Part shown: positions 8,727 through 16,999 of the stretch, one piece after another
Layout: every line of letters begins with the position of its first letter
How positions within the stretch are numbered: the first letter of the stretch is position 1
Origin: CAXBPY01 sp003455275
GTDB lineage: Bacteria > Bacteroidota > Bacteroidia > Chitinophagales > UBA10324
Direction: 5' to 3'
Length of the DNA: 60,739 bases
Assembly (NCBI GenBank): GCA_963977675.1
Contig: CAXBPY010000012.1
Location: forward strand, 1-60,739
Made by a program: the position numbers and the translations under genes
The notes under the pieces: generated by a model
What the model was told of the DNA's origin: nothing
The model's database searches: none
Seen by the model: the letters and a program-made list of their open reading frames with translations, nothing else

Positions 8727-9782
8727 ATGGCAGATAAAAAAATCTTAATCACAGGCGGCGCGGGTTTCATTGGCTCGCATGTAGTTCGCCGGTTTGTGAA
8801 TCGCTATCCGCAGTATCTCATTTTCAATCTCGATAAACTCACTTACGCAGGCAATCTCGAAAACCTTCGTGATGTGGAAGCGAAACCGAACTACACTTTC
8901 ATCAAGGCAGATATTGTTGACGGAGAAAAAATGCAATCACTTTTTGCCGAACACAATTTCGATGGAGTGATTCACCTCGCTGCGGAAAGTCATGTGGATC
9001 GTAGCATCAGCAACCCGATGGAATTTATCATGACCAACATTGTGGGAACTGTTTCATTGCTCAATGCCGCAAAAGCCAACTGGAAAAATTTTGATGGAAA
9101 ACTTTTCTATCATGTATCAACGGATGAAGTGTATGGTTCATTGGGAGAAGAAGGATTCTTCACTGAAGAAACTAAGTATGACCCGCACTCACCCTACTCG
9201 GCTTCGAAAGCAAGCAGTGATCACCTGGTGCGCGCCTATCATGATACTTATGGTTTGCCTGTAATGATTTCAAACTGCTCGAACAATTATGGCTCGCATC
9301 ATTTCCCCGAGAAACTGATTCCGCTTGCGATTCATAATATCAAAAACAGCAAACCGATTCCGGTGTATGGCAAGGGAGAAAATGTGCGCGACTGGTTGTT
9401 TGTGGAAGACCATGCTTCAGCTATTGATTTGATTTTTCACAAAGGAAAAATTGGCGACACCTACAACATCGGTGGTTTCAATGAATGGAAAAACATTGAC
9501 CTCATTCACCTGCTCTGCAAAATCATGGATAAGAAACTCGGAAGAGCAGAAGGTGAATCCGCGAAACTGATTACTTATGTGAAAGACCGCGCTGGTCACG
9601 ATTTGCGCTATGCAATTGATGCAACCAAACTGAATAAAGAATTAGGATGGAAACCTTCACTGCAATTTGAAGAGGGTTTGGAGAAAACAGTTGACTGGTA
9701 TCTCGCGAATGAAGAATGGTTGAAGCATGTGACTTCAGGTGATTATAAAAATTATTACACTCAACAATACGAAAAGCGCTGA
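8727..9782 (+). CDS. rfbB: dTDP-glucose 4,6-dehydratase
   Basis: This extended-SDR enzyme has the NAD-binding TGGAGFIG at residues 9-16, followed by NLDKLTYAGNLENL, a diagnostic RmlB/RfbB segment. Further on are HLAAESHVDRS, the active-site STDEVYG and YSASKAS (Tyr and Lys of the YxxxK pair), and NCSNNYG. Its length, 351 residues, is normal. It converts dTDP-glucose to dTDP-4-keto-6-deoxyglucose, the entry step to rhamnose and other deoxysugars of surface polysaccharide. Its stop overlaps the start of the next SDR gene (TGATG), so the two are translated together. The remaining rml genes are not in the window. Confidence 0.93.
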   Translation: MADKKILITGGAGFIGSHVVRRFVNRYPQYLIFNLDKLTYAGNLENLRDVEAKPNYTFIKADIVDGEKMQSLFAEHNFDGVIHLAAESHVDRSISNPMEFIMTNIVGTVSLLNAAKANWKNFDGKLFYHVSTDEVYGSLGEEGFFTEETKYDPHSPYSASKASSDHLVRAYHDTYGLPVMISNCSNNYGSHHFPEKLIPLAIHNIKNSKPIPVYGKGENVRDWLFVEDHASAIDLIFHKGKIGDTYNIGGFNEWKNIDLIHLLCKIMDKKLGRAEGESAKLITYVKDRAGHDLRYAIDATKLNKELGWKPSLQFEEGLEKTVDWYLANEEWLKHVTSGDYKNYYTQQYEKR

Positions 9783-10756
9783 TGTATAATACAGCTTATC
9801 ACACTACTGATTTATCGAAAGAAAAAATTCTCATTACTGGAGGCGCAGGTTTTATCGGCTCGCACTTAGCAGAATATTTATTGAAGTATGGTGCCGCTAA
9901 AGTTCGTGTCATTGATAATTTCATTACAGGCAGAAAAGAAAATGTTGAGCTTTTCAAAAACATTTCTCGCTACGAATTTATTGAAGGTGACATCTGCGAT
10001 GCTGCTGATTGCGCTCGTGCGTGTGAAGGAATGTCAATGTTGTTGCATCAGGCAGCGCTAGGTTCTGTTCCGCGCTCCATCAAGGACCCGCTTGCTTCAA
10101 ACAGAATTAATGTAGATGGATTTCTGAATATGCTCGTAGCTGCGCGCGATGCAGGAATAGCGCGGGTTGTGTATGCATCATCATCATCAGTGTATGGCGA
10201 TCATCCCGGACTTCCGAAAGTGGAAGACAAAATCGGGAAGCAGCTTTCTCCTTACGCAGTTTCGAAATACACCAACGAATTGTATGCGCATGTGTTCGGT
10301 TTGAATTATGGAATGAAAATTATCGGGCTTCGCTACTTCAATATTTTCGGTCCGCGCCAGGACCCGAACGGACAATACGCTGCCGTGATTCCAAAATGGA
10401 TTGATATGCTGAAGCGCGGCGAACAACCAACCATTAACGGCGACGGCAGCAATACCCGTGATTTTACATTCGTGGAAAATGCAGTGCAGGCAAACATCAA
10501 AGCCATCACCACTGAAAATGAAAATGCTTTTGGTCAGGTTTACAACATTGCTTGTGGTTCACAGTTTTCGCTTCTCGAACTTTTCAATTCACTGAAAGAA
10601 ATTATCGGCTCCAACATCGAACCGATTTTCGGACCCAACCGCGCAGGAGATATTCCGCAATCGCTCGCTGATGTGAGCAAGGCAAAAAATAATTTCGGTT
10701 ACGATCCATCATTTGGTTTTAAGGATGGATTGAAGATTACGGTTGAGAGTTTTTAA
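9782..10756 (+). CDS. UDP-N-acetylglucosamine 4-epimerase-like SDR (WbpP/TviC type)
   Basis: The Rossmann motif TGGAGFIGSHLAEYLL sits near residue 20. It is followed by VIDNFITGRKENV, HQAALGSVPRSIKDP, SSSSVYGDHP, the catalytic YAVSKYTNELYA and RYFNIFGPRQDPNGQYAAVI. The SVPRSIKDP and FGPRQDP wording is characteristic of WbpP/TviC C4-epimerases acting on UDP-GlcNAc/GalNAc and their uronic acids. The product would supply N-acetylgalactosamine-type sugars. The start codon overlaps the rfbB stop by one base, and the gene ends exactly where the convergent transporter gene begins. A matching TviB/WbpO-like dehydrogenase lies at 35639-36937, 25 kb away. Confidence 0.88.
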   Translation: MYNTAYHTTDLSKEKILITGGAGFIGSHLAEYLLKYGAAKVRVIDNFITGRKENVELFKNISRYEFIEGDICDAADCARACEGMSMLLHQAALGSVPRSIKDPLASNRINVDGFLNMLVAARDAGIARVVYASSSSVYGDHPGLPKVEDKIGKQLSPYAVSKYTNELYAHVFGLNYGMKIIGLRYFNIFGPRQDPNGQYAAVIPKWIDMLKRGEQPTINGDGSNTRDFTFVENAVQANIKAITTENENAFGQVYNIACGSQFSLLELFNSLKEIIGSNIEPIFGPNRAGDIPQSLADVSKAKNNFGYDPSFGFKDGLKITVESF

Positions 10757-11632
10757 CTACTTCCCTCTCCTCACTAAATAAACTCCGAAAAGAATTGCGG
10801 CGAGCGCAACAAAATCCATTGCGCCTATTGTTTCGCCATCTGCCATTCCCCATGCAATGGCAACCAATGGCATGAAGTAAGTAACCGTGCTGCCGAACAG
10901 CGCGCCTGTTGTTTGAATCAGATAATTGTAAGTGACCAAGGCAATTGAAGTTCCTATTGCACCGAGCGCCATGCTGCTTGCAAGGGCAGGCATCGCATGT
11001 GCTTCATGCAGTCGGGTGGTGAAATCTGTTGTTATCAACCATGCAAATGCAAATGGTCCCATCAAGGCCATTGCAACTCCGGTCATCAGTATTGGGTTGC
11101 AGCCTTGAAGAAATTTTGAAATGATATTGTTGCTTAGTCCATAAAGAAAAGTTGCAACCACAATCAGCATTGCATAATAAGCATCAGTAGAAGCCTCCTC
11201 TCCTTTTGAAAATAGTATAAGCGCTGCACATCCGGCGAAGCCGAGAAGAATACCAGCCATTTTCAGGAGAGAAAATTTCATTCTGAAAAAAGCAATTCCA
11301 ATCAGCAGCACAAAGAGCGGAGTAAGTCCATTCAAAATTCCGGCAACCGAACTGCTCACCTGAGTTTCAGCTTCTGTAAAAAGAAAAGCAGGAATACCGC
11401 TTCCGCTCAAACCCATCAGCAACATATAAATAACTTTTTTTCTTTCTACTTCTTTAAGGCGAATGAGAACAAACGGAAGCAAAACCAGACATGCGGTTGT
11501 TAATCTGATAGCAGCTACCTGTGCAGATGAAAAAACAAGCATTCCTTTTTTCATCAGGATAAAACTGCTTCCCCAAATAAAAACAAGCAGTATATAAAGG
11601 ATAAGATGGAGCGGTGATAATTTTTTTGTCAC
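10757..11632 (-). CDS. EamA/DMT-family transporter
   Basis: This 291-residue protein has ten evenly spaced hydrophobic segments in two homologous halves, the EamA plan. It begins HLILYILLVFIWGSSFILMKKG, and the WGSSF motif is typical of helix 1 of DMT permeases. The second half contains GLSNNIISKFL and FGSTVTYFMPLVAI. These inner-membrane proteins export or exchange small metabolites; no substrate can be read from the sequence. It is convergent with the epimerase gene, with no bases between the stops. Confidence 0.88.
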   Translation of the reverse strand: MTKKLSPLHLILYILLVFIWGSSFILMKKGMLVFSSAQVAAIRLTTACLVLLPFVLIRLKEVERKKVIYMLLMGLSGSGIPAFLFTEAETQVSSSVAGILNGLTPLFVLLIGIAFFRMKFSLLKMAGILLGFAGCAALILFSKGEEASTDAYYAMLIVVATFLYGLSNNIISKFLQGCNPILMTGVAMALMGPFAFAWLITTDFTTRLHEAHAMPALASSMALGAIGTSIALVTYNYLIQTTGALFGSTVTYFMPLVAIAWGMADGETIGAMDFVALAAILFGVYLVRRGK

Positions 11633-11661
11633 TGATACAAATGAAAGCCGAATGAAAATAA

Positions 11662-11691
11662 AAAAGTCCCCCGGACTACCAGAGGACTTTT
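11662..11691 (-). terminator. Rho-independent terminator of the HU gene
   Basis: The inverted repeat AAAAGTCC / GGACTTTT has a 14-base spacer. On the minus strand it is followed by TTTTTTATTTT. It begins 25 bases after the HU stop codon. Confidence 0.82.
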
Positions 11692-11716
11692 GAAGTGGAA
11701 ATTGGTTTGGTGAAAC

Positions 11717-11989
11717 TTATTTCACTTTGGTTGCAAAGTCTTTTCCTGCCTTGAACTTCACCACTTTTTTGGCAGCAATCTTTATTGCCTTTCCGGTTTG
11801 TGGGTTGCGTCCCATTCTTGCCTGGCGCTTGTTTACAGTAAAAGTTCCAAAACCAACAAGAGTCACCTTTCCTCCCTTTTTCAGAGAGCCCATGGTAGTG
11901 TCAATAAATGCATCGAGTGCATTGTTCGCCTGAGTTTTGTTGAGTTTCGCAGTAGCCGCGATTTTTTCAACGAGTTGAGCTTTGTTCAT
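11717..11989 (-). CDS. hup: DNA-binding protein HU
   Basis: This 90-residue protein matches HU over its full length: MNKAQLVEKIA at the N-terminus, the helical dimer core, GFGTFTVNKRQARMGRNPQT in the DNA-clasping arm (GRNPQTG signature) and a Lys-rich C-terminus (KFKAGKDFA). It bends and compacts chromosomal DNA as a dimer. The gene is monocistronic, with its own promoter at 12025-12055 and a strong terminator at 11662-11691. Confidence 0.96.
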   Translation of the reverse strand: MNKAQLVEKIAATAKLNKTQANNALDAFIDTTMGSLKKGGKVTLVGFGTFTVNKRQARMGRNPQTGKAIKIAAKKVVKFKAGKDFATKVK

Positions 11990-12024
11990 GATTGATTGTT
12001 TTTGTTAGTGAAAAAAAGCAAAAC

Positions 12025-12055
12025 CAAAAGTAGAAATGTTTTGAATGGTGTCAAG
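12025..12055 (-). promoter_or_regulatory. Predicted promoter of the HU gene
   Basis: On the minus strand, CTTG (12055-12052) is followed after exactly 19 bases by TACTTTTG (12032-12025). This fits the Bacteroidota housekeeping consensus TTTG-N19-TANNTTTG with one mismatch. It predicts a leader of about 30 bases. The rest of the 291-base gap to 12281 holds nothing else that I can identify. Confidence 0.6.
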
Positions 12056-12280
12056 TATTTTTTTTATTCCGTCCTCTGTAATCCGCTAAGGATGTGGATA
12101 ACAGAGAATGTATAAGTAATTAAGATCAGTGCGATAAGTGCAATCTTTTTGGGATTTCTTCTCTATAAGTTAAGCGTGATCATAATTTCCTGAGCAATTT
12201 CATCCTGTTGAATCCGTTATTAACAAATTGTGTAAGAGGAAAAAATTCTTCAGCTGATTTCTGAACACTTTCTTTACCCT

Positions 12281-12463
12281 ATGAACTTGAAAAGAAAAAT
12301 TGCAATTACCCTGGTCGCTGCATTTCTCTCTGCCGGAATGTTTTCATCTTGTGGAAGAAAAGGAACTTGTCCTGCTTATATGAATGGTGCGGTAACAGGA
12401 ACTCATGGTTCATCAGACCACGGCAAACCTTTGTTTCCAAAAAATATGAAGAAGCAAAAGTGA
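12281..12463 (+). CDS. Small lipoprotein (60 aa)
   Basis: The sequence MNLKRKIAITLVAAFLSAGM leads to a lipobox FSSC at Cys24. A ~36-residue mature peptide follows with CPAYMNGA and a basic tail ending LFPKNMKKQK. Short Bacteroidota lipoproteins with a CPAY plus FPKxM pattern are familiar to me, but no function is known. Being this short, it may be a small outer-membrane-associated factor. It ends two bases before the stop of the convergent BNR-repeat gene. Confidence 0.72.
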   Translation: MNLKRKIAITLVAAFLSAGMFSSCGRKGTCPAYMNGAVTGTHGSSDHGKPLFPKNMKKQK

Positions 12464-12464
12464 T

Positions 12465-13487
12465 TTACTCTTCCAGGAAGTTGTAAATATTTCCTTCCTG
12501 TGTACCGATTATTCCGCCATGATCACTCAGCGTAATTGAAAAAATATTTTCACCGGGAGTGTTTTTAATTTTTATCCAGTTATTACCCCCATCAGTTGAT
12601 TTAAGAAGAAGTCCAGCATCTCCGGCTATATAAACTTCATTTTCATTTTTGAAAATAACTCTTCTGAATTTCCAGGATTGATTGATGGGCGAATTTCCAT
12701 TACGGATTTTTTGCCAGTCCACTCCTCCGTTTTCAGTTTTCAAAATAGTCCCGCTAAGCCCAACCGCTATTCCATTTTCAGCAGAAGAAAAATCAATTGA
12801 AACAAAAAAATCTCCTTCAGCTTTTTGCTGCTGCCAGTTTTCGCCCGCATCATCGCTTCTGTAAATCACTCCATAGCCGGAGCAAAAAATAGTTTGCTCG
12901 CCTGCCACACAGAGGCCGCGCAGTTCCGCTTTGAATGTGTCGCTGAAATAGGTTGCTCCGCCATCATGACTTCTGGTAATGATCCCGCTCGTGAACCCGC
13001 CACCTCCGCAGGAAATAATTGTGGAGTCATTCACACACAAAATATTTTTCAATGCCCGCCAGTAATTGTGCTGATAAAAATTCCAATCAGAGCCTGCAAG
13101 AGTTGAATTCAGGATTTTTCCATCGTAACCACAAGCGAAAAAAGAATCTGCATTGACAAAATCAATTCCGAAAAGTTGCTTGTTTATTATTTCCTCTTTT
13201 GAAAATGAAATTCCATTGTCGTGGCTGAAATAAAATTCACCGCGAGCATATCGTTCACCGCCACACCCGATAATAAAAGTATCATTTACTCTTTTCAAAT
13301 CTGAAATCTCATAGGAAGAAAGTTTTGAAATTTTTTTGAATTGCCATTCTGTTTTTTTCTGACAAGAAGTGAATAGAAGGAGAAGAATCAATAGGCAATT
13401 GACAGCGAAGCAATGAGTTCCATTTGGCAATTTGATAAAACGAATAATTGACAATTGACAGAGAATGCCTGCAGGAAATTTCTTCAT
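12465..13487 (-). CDS. BNR/YCF48-like repeat lipoprotein
   Basis: The mature protein is a predicted beta-propeller with several Asp-box (BNR) repeats: SHDGGATYF, SDDAGENWQ, TENGGVDWQ and STDGGNNWI, spaced about 40-45 residues apart. This is as in YCF48/photosystem-stability-like and sialidase-type propellers. A lipobox LLFTSC lies near residue 42, so the signal region is unusually long (MKKFPAG onward). Its 5' part is made of CAATTGACA-like repeats. The ATG overlaps the aminotransferase stop (ATGA), which supports this start. Probably an envelope protein; enzymatic activity is not indicated. Confidence 0.78.
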   Translation of the reverse strand: MKKFPAGILCQLSIIRFIKLPNGTHCFAVNCLLILLLLFTSCQKKTEWQFKKISKLSSYEISDLKRVNDTFIIGCGGERYARGEFYFSHDNGISFSKEEIINKQLFGIDFVNADSFFACGYDGKILNSTLAGSDWNFYQHNYWRALKNILCVNDSTIISCGGGGFTSGIITRSHDGGATYFSDTFKAELRGLCVAGEQTIFCSGYGVIYRSDDAGENWQQQKAEGDFFVSIDFSSAENGIAVGLSGTILKTENGGVDWQKIRNGNSPINQSWKFRRVIFKNENEVYIAGDAGLLLKSTDGGNNWIKIKNTPGENIFSITLSDHGGIIGTQEGNIYNFLEE

Positions 13488-14677
13488 ATTATAGAAACAG
13501 ATTCTATCGAGTGAAGAATTTTTTTACAGGCAGAAATAATTTCTTCTTCTGAAATAATAAGTGGCGGAGCAAGCCGGAGGCAGTGTGGCGCGAAGAGAAA
13601 CCAGTCTGTTATCAAATCATTTCTCCGGCATTCGTCAATTACTTTTTTACACAACTCTTCATTTTCGAATTCAACCGCGAGCAACAAGCCACTGCTTCGC
13701 ACAGCAATTATTTTTTTATGCTGAAGTAGTTGGTGAAATAATTTTTCTTTCTCAGAAATCGTGTCAATCAATTTTTCTTCAAGAAGAAAATTCATAGCCG
13801 CCATTCCCGCGGCGCAGCAAACCGGATTTCCACCAAAAGTGGTGATATGACCAAGCACAGGATTTTGTGTGAGTGATTGCATAATTTCTTTTGAAGAAAT
13901 AAATGCGCCGAGCGGAAGTCCGCCACCGAGCGCTTTTGCCAGCAACAACACATCCGGTTCAATTTCATATTTCTGAAAGGCAAATAGTTTTCCTGTTCTC
14001 CCGAAAGCTGTTTGTGCCTCATCAAAAATCAAGAGAGCGCCGTTCTGTTTGCATTTTTTTCTTAACTCAATCATGAATTTTTTTTCAGGAAGAGTGACTC
14101 CTGATTCTGCCTGCACCGGTTCAAGAATTACACAAGCAGTTTGATTGCTGATTGCACTCACTGCATTCATATCGTTGTAATCAAAACGCCGGATGCCGGG
14201 AAGCAGCGGGCGAAAACTGTTTCGGAAATACTCATCTCCCATCAGACTAAGCGCACCCTGTGTGCTGCCATGATAGCTTTTATTGAAGCAAATTATTTCT
14301 GAGCGACCTGTGAATCGCTTTGCCAATTTCATTGCTCCCTCTGTAGATTCGGTTCCGCTGTTGGTGAAATAAACTGAATCGAGATTTTCGGGCAAATGCT
14401 GCGTGATCAATTGTGCAAACTGAACTTGCGGCGACTGAATATACTCGCCATATACCATCAGATGAAGGTATTTCTCACTCTGTAATTTTATTGCCTCAAT
14501 AACTTTTTTATTTCCATATCCAATGTTGCCGACGCTGATTCCGGCAATCATATCAAAAAATTTTTTCCCGGATTTATCTTTTACAAAAATCCCTTCAGCG
14601 CTTTCAGGCTCTATGAGCATGGGGGCATCAGAAGTTTGTGCTATGTGATTGAGAAATAATTCGCGAGCGGTGAGCAT
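13484..14677 (-). CDS. Class III PLP-dependent aminotransferase (ornithine/acetylornithine-like)
   Basis: Fold-type I motifs appear in order: GISVGNIGYGN, YFTNSGTESTEGAMKLA (the phosphate-binding segment), SYHGSTQGA, VILEPVQAESGV, LLIFDEAQTAFGRTG, and the PLP lysine in LLLAKALGGGLPLG near residue 247. It then has TTFGGNPVCCAAG. The 397-residue length is normal for ArgD/OAT relatives. The substrate cannot be fixed from sequence; there are no arginine genes around it, so I call it a general omega-amino-acid or aspartate-family aminotransferase. It is translationally coupled to the BNR lipoprotein downstream (ATGA). A TATATTTG on the minus strand at 14690-14683 lies only 6 bases from the start, hinting at a very short leader. 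Confidence 0.88.
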   Translation of the reverse strand: MLTARELFLNHIAQTSDAPMLIEPESAEGIFVKDKSGKKFFDMIAGISVGNIGYGNKKVIEAIKLQSEKYLHLMVYGEYIQSPQVQFAQLITQHLPENLDSVYFTNSGTESTEGAMKLAKRFTGRSEIICFNKSYHGSTQGALSLMGDEYFRNSFRPLLPGIRRFDYNDMNAVSAISNQTACVILEPVQAESGVTLPEKKFMIELRKKCKQNGALLIFDEAQTAFGRTGKLFAFQKYEIEPDVLLLAKALGGGLPLGAFISSKEIMQSLTQNPVLGHITTFGGNPVCCAAGMAAMNFLLEEKLIDTISEKEKLFHQLLQHKKIIAVRSSGLLLAVEFENEELCKKVIDECRRNDLITDWFLFAPHCLRLAPPLIISEEEIISACKKILHSIESVSII

Positions 14678-14724
14678 CGGTTCAAATATAAAAGTACACG
14701 CCTTCGTTCAGTTAAATTTGTGAC

Positions 14725-15207
14725 ATGAACAAAATTCATTTTGTTGATTGCTCGCTCGTGCTGAGTGAAAACGAACACTTGCTCATCCTTTATAATCGTC
14801 AGCGAAAAGTTTTCAATGCATGGTTCAGTGTGGGTTGCATTTTGTTTGTGTGCTCTATGTTTTTCAAAGCCATGCATGACGAAAAAATTGCTGCTCTTCC
14901 ATTGGCAATTTCTACTTTCATTTTACTCACAGGAGTTTGGAAACTCAGCGGCGCAGGAAAAATTTATTTCGATAAATCGGCAGGAAAAATTTATCGGTTC
15001 TACAAGCATCTCGGTTATGTTCAAAAACTCTATACCAACCCCATTCAATCTGTGGAATATATCGAGGTGAATGGAAATTCTCTTTCCATCCGAATGGATA
15101 ATTCAGATTTGATTTTGATTACATCTGAAAAGAACACAACCACGGAGATAAATCAATTAGCAAAAAAAATTTCTGAATATTTAAGTGTAAAAGTTATTTC
15201 ACATTGA
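14725..15207 (+). CDS. Hypothetical membrane protein with PH-like C-terminal part
   Basis: The 160 residues contain two adjacent transmembrane segments (WFSVGCILFVCSMFF and ALPLAISTFILLTGVW). They are followed by a ~90-residue cytoplasmic part with alternating beta strands (KIYFDKSAGKIYRFYKHLG, then SVEYIEVNGNSL), reminiscent of a bacterial PH-type domain. A TAAATTTG at 14713-14720, five bases before the ATG, resembles a -7 element and would make the mRNA nearly leaderless. It is followed 25 bases later by the FAD oxidoreductase gene. Function unknown. Confidence 0.68.
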   Translation: MNKIHFVDCSLVLSENEHLLILYNRQRKVFNAWFSVGCILFVCSMFFKAMHDEKIAALPLAISTFILLTGVWKLSGAGKIYFDKSAGKIYRFYKHLGYVQKLYTNPIQSVEYIEVNGNSLSIRMDNSDLILITSEKNTTTEINQLAKKISEYLSVKVISH

Positions 15208-15232
15208 AACCTACATTCGTCCGCTCTCAACT

Positions 15233-16651
15233 ATGCCTTCAAAAAAAATTATTGTCATCGGCGCCGGACCTGCAGGATTAAGTGCTGCCCTGAAACTTTC
15301 TGAAGGCGCTTGCGAAGTTATCGTGCTCGAGGCGAGCGATCATGTGGGCGGGCTTGCGCGAAGTTTTGAATTATGGAATCAGATAGTGGACTGTGGACCG
15401 CACCGTTTTTTTTCTAACGACAAAATCGTGAATGATTTTTTCAGAGAAGTTGTGGAAGATGATTTCATAAAAGTGAACCGGCTGACGCGGATTTATTACA
15501 AACAGAAATTTTATTTCTATCCGCTGAAGGTGATGAATGTGCTCATCAACATCGGACCATTTGGTGTGCTTGCAATTTTGTGGAGCTACGCGCGTCAGCG
15601 CATGAATCCGATTCGTAATCCAAAAACTTTTGAAGAGTGGGTGGTGAGCCGTTTCGGAAAAAAATTGTTCAACACTTTTTTCAAAAACTATTCTGAAAAA
15701 CTGTGGGGAATTCCGTGCGACAGAATTGACGCTGACTTTGCGGCTCAGCGCATAAAAAAATTCTCGCTGATGGAAGCCGTGAAGTCTGCACTTCTGCCTT
15801 CTAAAAAAGGTAAACACAAAACATTGGTAGATGAATTTGCTTATCCGAAAAAAGGAACGGGGCAGATTTATTCAAAGACAAAAACAAAAATTGAAAATGC
15901 CGATGGAAAAGTTTTGCTAAATTCTCCGGTAGATAAAGTTTTGCTTGACAATGGAATGGCAAAAGGTGTTCAACTGAAAAACGGTGAAACAATTTTTGCT
16001 GATGAAATCATCAGCACGATGCCACTGACATTGATGGTGCGCGGGTTGAAAGATGTTCCTGCGGAAGTGCAGCGCGCATGCGACAATCTTTTTTTCAGAA
16101 ATACTATTCTTGTTTATCTGGAAGTGGATGCCATTGATTTATTTCCTGACCAATGGATTTATGTTCACAATCCTGATGTCATTCACGGTCGCATTACCAA
16201 TTTCAGAAACTGGTCGCCGGAATTATATGGCAATGCAAAAACTACAATTCTATGCCTGGAATACTGGTGTTTCAGTGAAGATGAAATCTGGAACAAGGAT
16301 GAAAAATATTTTCAAGAACTCGGAGAAATTGAATTGAAAAAAACCGGATTGATAAAATCTCATCACAAAGTTTTGAATTGCCATATTGAAAAACTGCATC
16401 GCTGTTATCCGGTATATGAAACCGGTTACGCTGCGAATGTAGAAGTGATTAAAAATTATCTCGACACTATAAAAAATCTCCGCGTGATTGGTCGCTACGG
16501 CTCATTCAAATACAACAATCAGGATCATTCCATTCTTATGGGCTTGCTTGCCGCGAAAGAAATTTTGCAGGGCACTGATGAAAACCTTTGGGAAATTAAT
16601 ACTGATTCGGAATATCAGGAGAGTGGAGAAACACTTCAAGAAAATGAATGA
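15233..16651 (+). CDS. FAD-dependent protoporphyrinogen-oxidase/UDP-galactopyranose-mutase-like oxidoreductase
   Basis: The N-terminus IIVIGAGPAGLSAALKLSEG is a GxGxxG FAD fold, and LEASDHVGGLARSF supplies the conserved GG doublet of the amine-oxidase/PPOX superfamily. CGPHRFF follows. The middle contains WGIPCDRIDADFAAQR and the C-terminus YAANVEVIKNYLD plus GRYGSFKYNNQDHSI, where the FAD-closing motif is expected. Proteins of this type (about 470 aa) often accompany polysaccharide or isoprenoid genes. I cannot name the substrate. It directly precedes tRNA-Phe. Confidence 0.78.
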   Translation: MPSKKIIVIGAGPAGLSAALKLSEGACEVIVLEASDHVGGLARSFELWNQIVDCGPHRFFSNDKIVNDFFREVVEDDFIKVNRLTRIYYKQKFYFYPLKVMNVLINIGPFGVLAILWSYARQRMNPIRNPKTFEEWVVSRFGKKLFNTFFKNYSEKLWGIPCDRIDADFAAQRIKKFSLMEAVKSALLPSKKGKHKTLVDEFAYPKKGTGQIYSKTKTKIENADGKVLLNSPVDKVLLDNGMAKGVQLKNGETIFADEIISTMPLTLMVRGLKDVPAEVQRACDNLFFRNTILVYLEVDAIDLFPDQWIYVHNPDVIHGRITNFRNWSPELYGNAKTTILCLEYWCFSEDEIWNKDEKYFQELGEIELKKTGLIKSHHKVLNCHIEKLHRCYPVYETGYAANVEVIKNYLDTIKNLRVIGRYGSFKYNNQDHSILMGLLAAKEILQGTDENLWEINTDSEYQESGETLQENE

Positions 16652-16684
16652 CATTACTATACTTCCGCGTTTGAACTCGGCTTC

Positions 16685-16692
16685 TATATTTG
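16685..16692 (+). promoter_or_regulatory. Candidate -7 element for tRNA-Phe
   Basis: TATATTTG matches TANNTTTG exactly, 37 bases before the tRNA and 33 bases after the previous gene. The base group 19 nt upstream (CTTC) is a poor -33 box, so this is a weak prediction. Confidence 0.35.
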
Positions 16693-16729
16693 CCGCCCTC
16701 CCAAAAAAAACGAGAGAAAATAAACTCAA

Positions 16730-16802
16730 GGTCGGGTAGCTCAGTTGGTAGAGCAGCAGACTGAAAATCTGCGTGTCGACGGTTCAATTCCGCCCCCGAC
16801 CA
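16730..16802 (+). tRNA. tRNA-Phe (GAA)
   Basis: The cloverleaf can be drawn by hand. The acceptor is GGTCGGG (16730-16736) with CCCGACC (16795-16801). The D arm is GCTC/GAGC, and the anticodon stem GCAGA/TCTGC holds loop CTGAAAA with anticodon GAA (16763-16765). The T arm is GACGG/CCGCC with loop TTCAATT, and the discriminator is A802. The 3' CCA is not encoded (CTT follows). The second T-stem pair is A779 with C793, a mismatch where G-C is usual. Confidence 0.95.
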
Positions 16803-16814
16803 CTTCTTATTTTC

Positions 16815-16832
16815 AGGTGTGCTTATTCACCT
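16815..16832 (+). terminator. Possible terminator after tRNA-Phe
   Basis: The short hairpin AGGTG-N8-CACCT is followed by ATCTTTTATT. A second hairpin CCTAC-TGTTT-GTAGG lies at 16851-16865. Together they occupy the 197-base stretch before the next gene; I see no ORF there. Confidence 0.5.
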
Positions 16833-16999
16833 ATCTTTTATTCCTGTTCGCCTACTGTTTGTAGGTCCAAATAGAGTTCAAGGCTACACTTGATGTACTG
16901 TTAATATTTTTAACTCTGTGATTTCAAACCGAAACTAACACTGATCGGAACAACCGATCGATTTTCAAAATTTCAAGAAACCCATAATCCAAAACCATA

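Noticed and set aside
16841..16999. A small RNA between tRNA-Phe and the T9SS gene
   Set aside because: Only a short hairpin (16851-16865) is visible, with no promoter-terminator pair.
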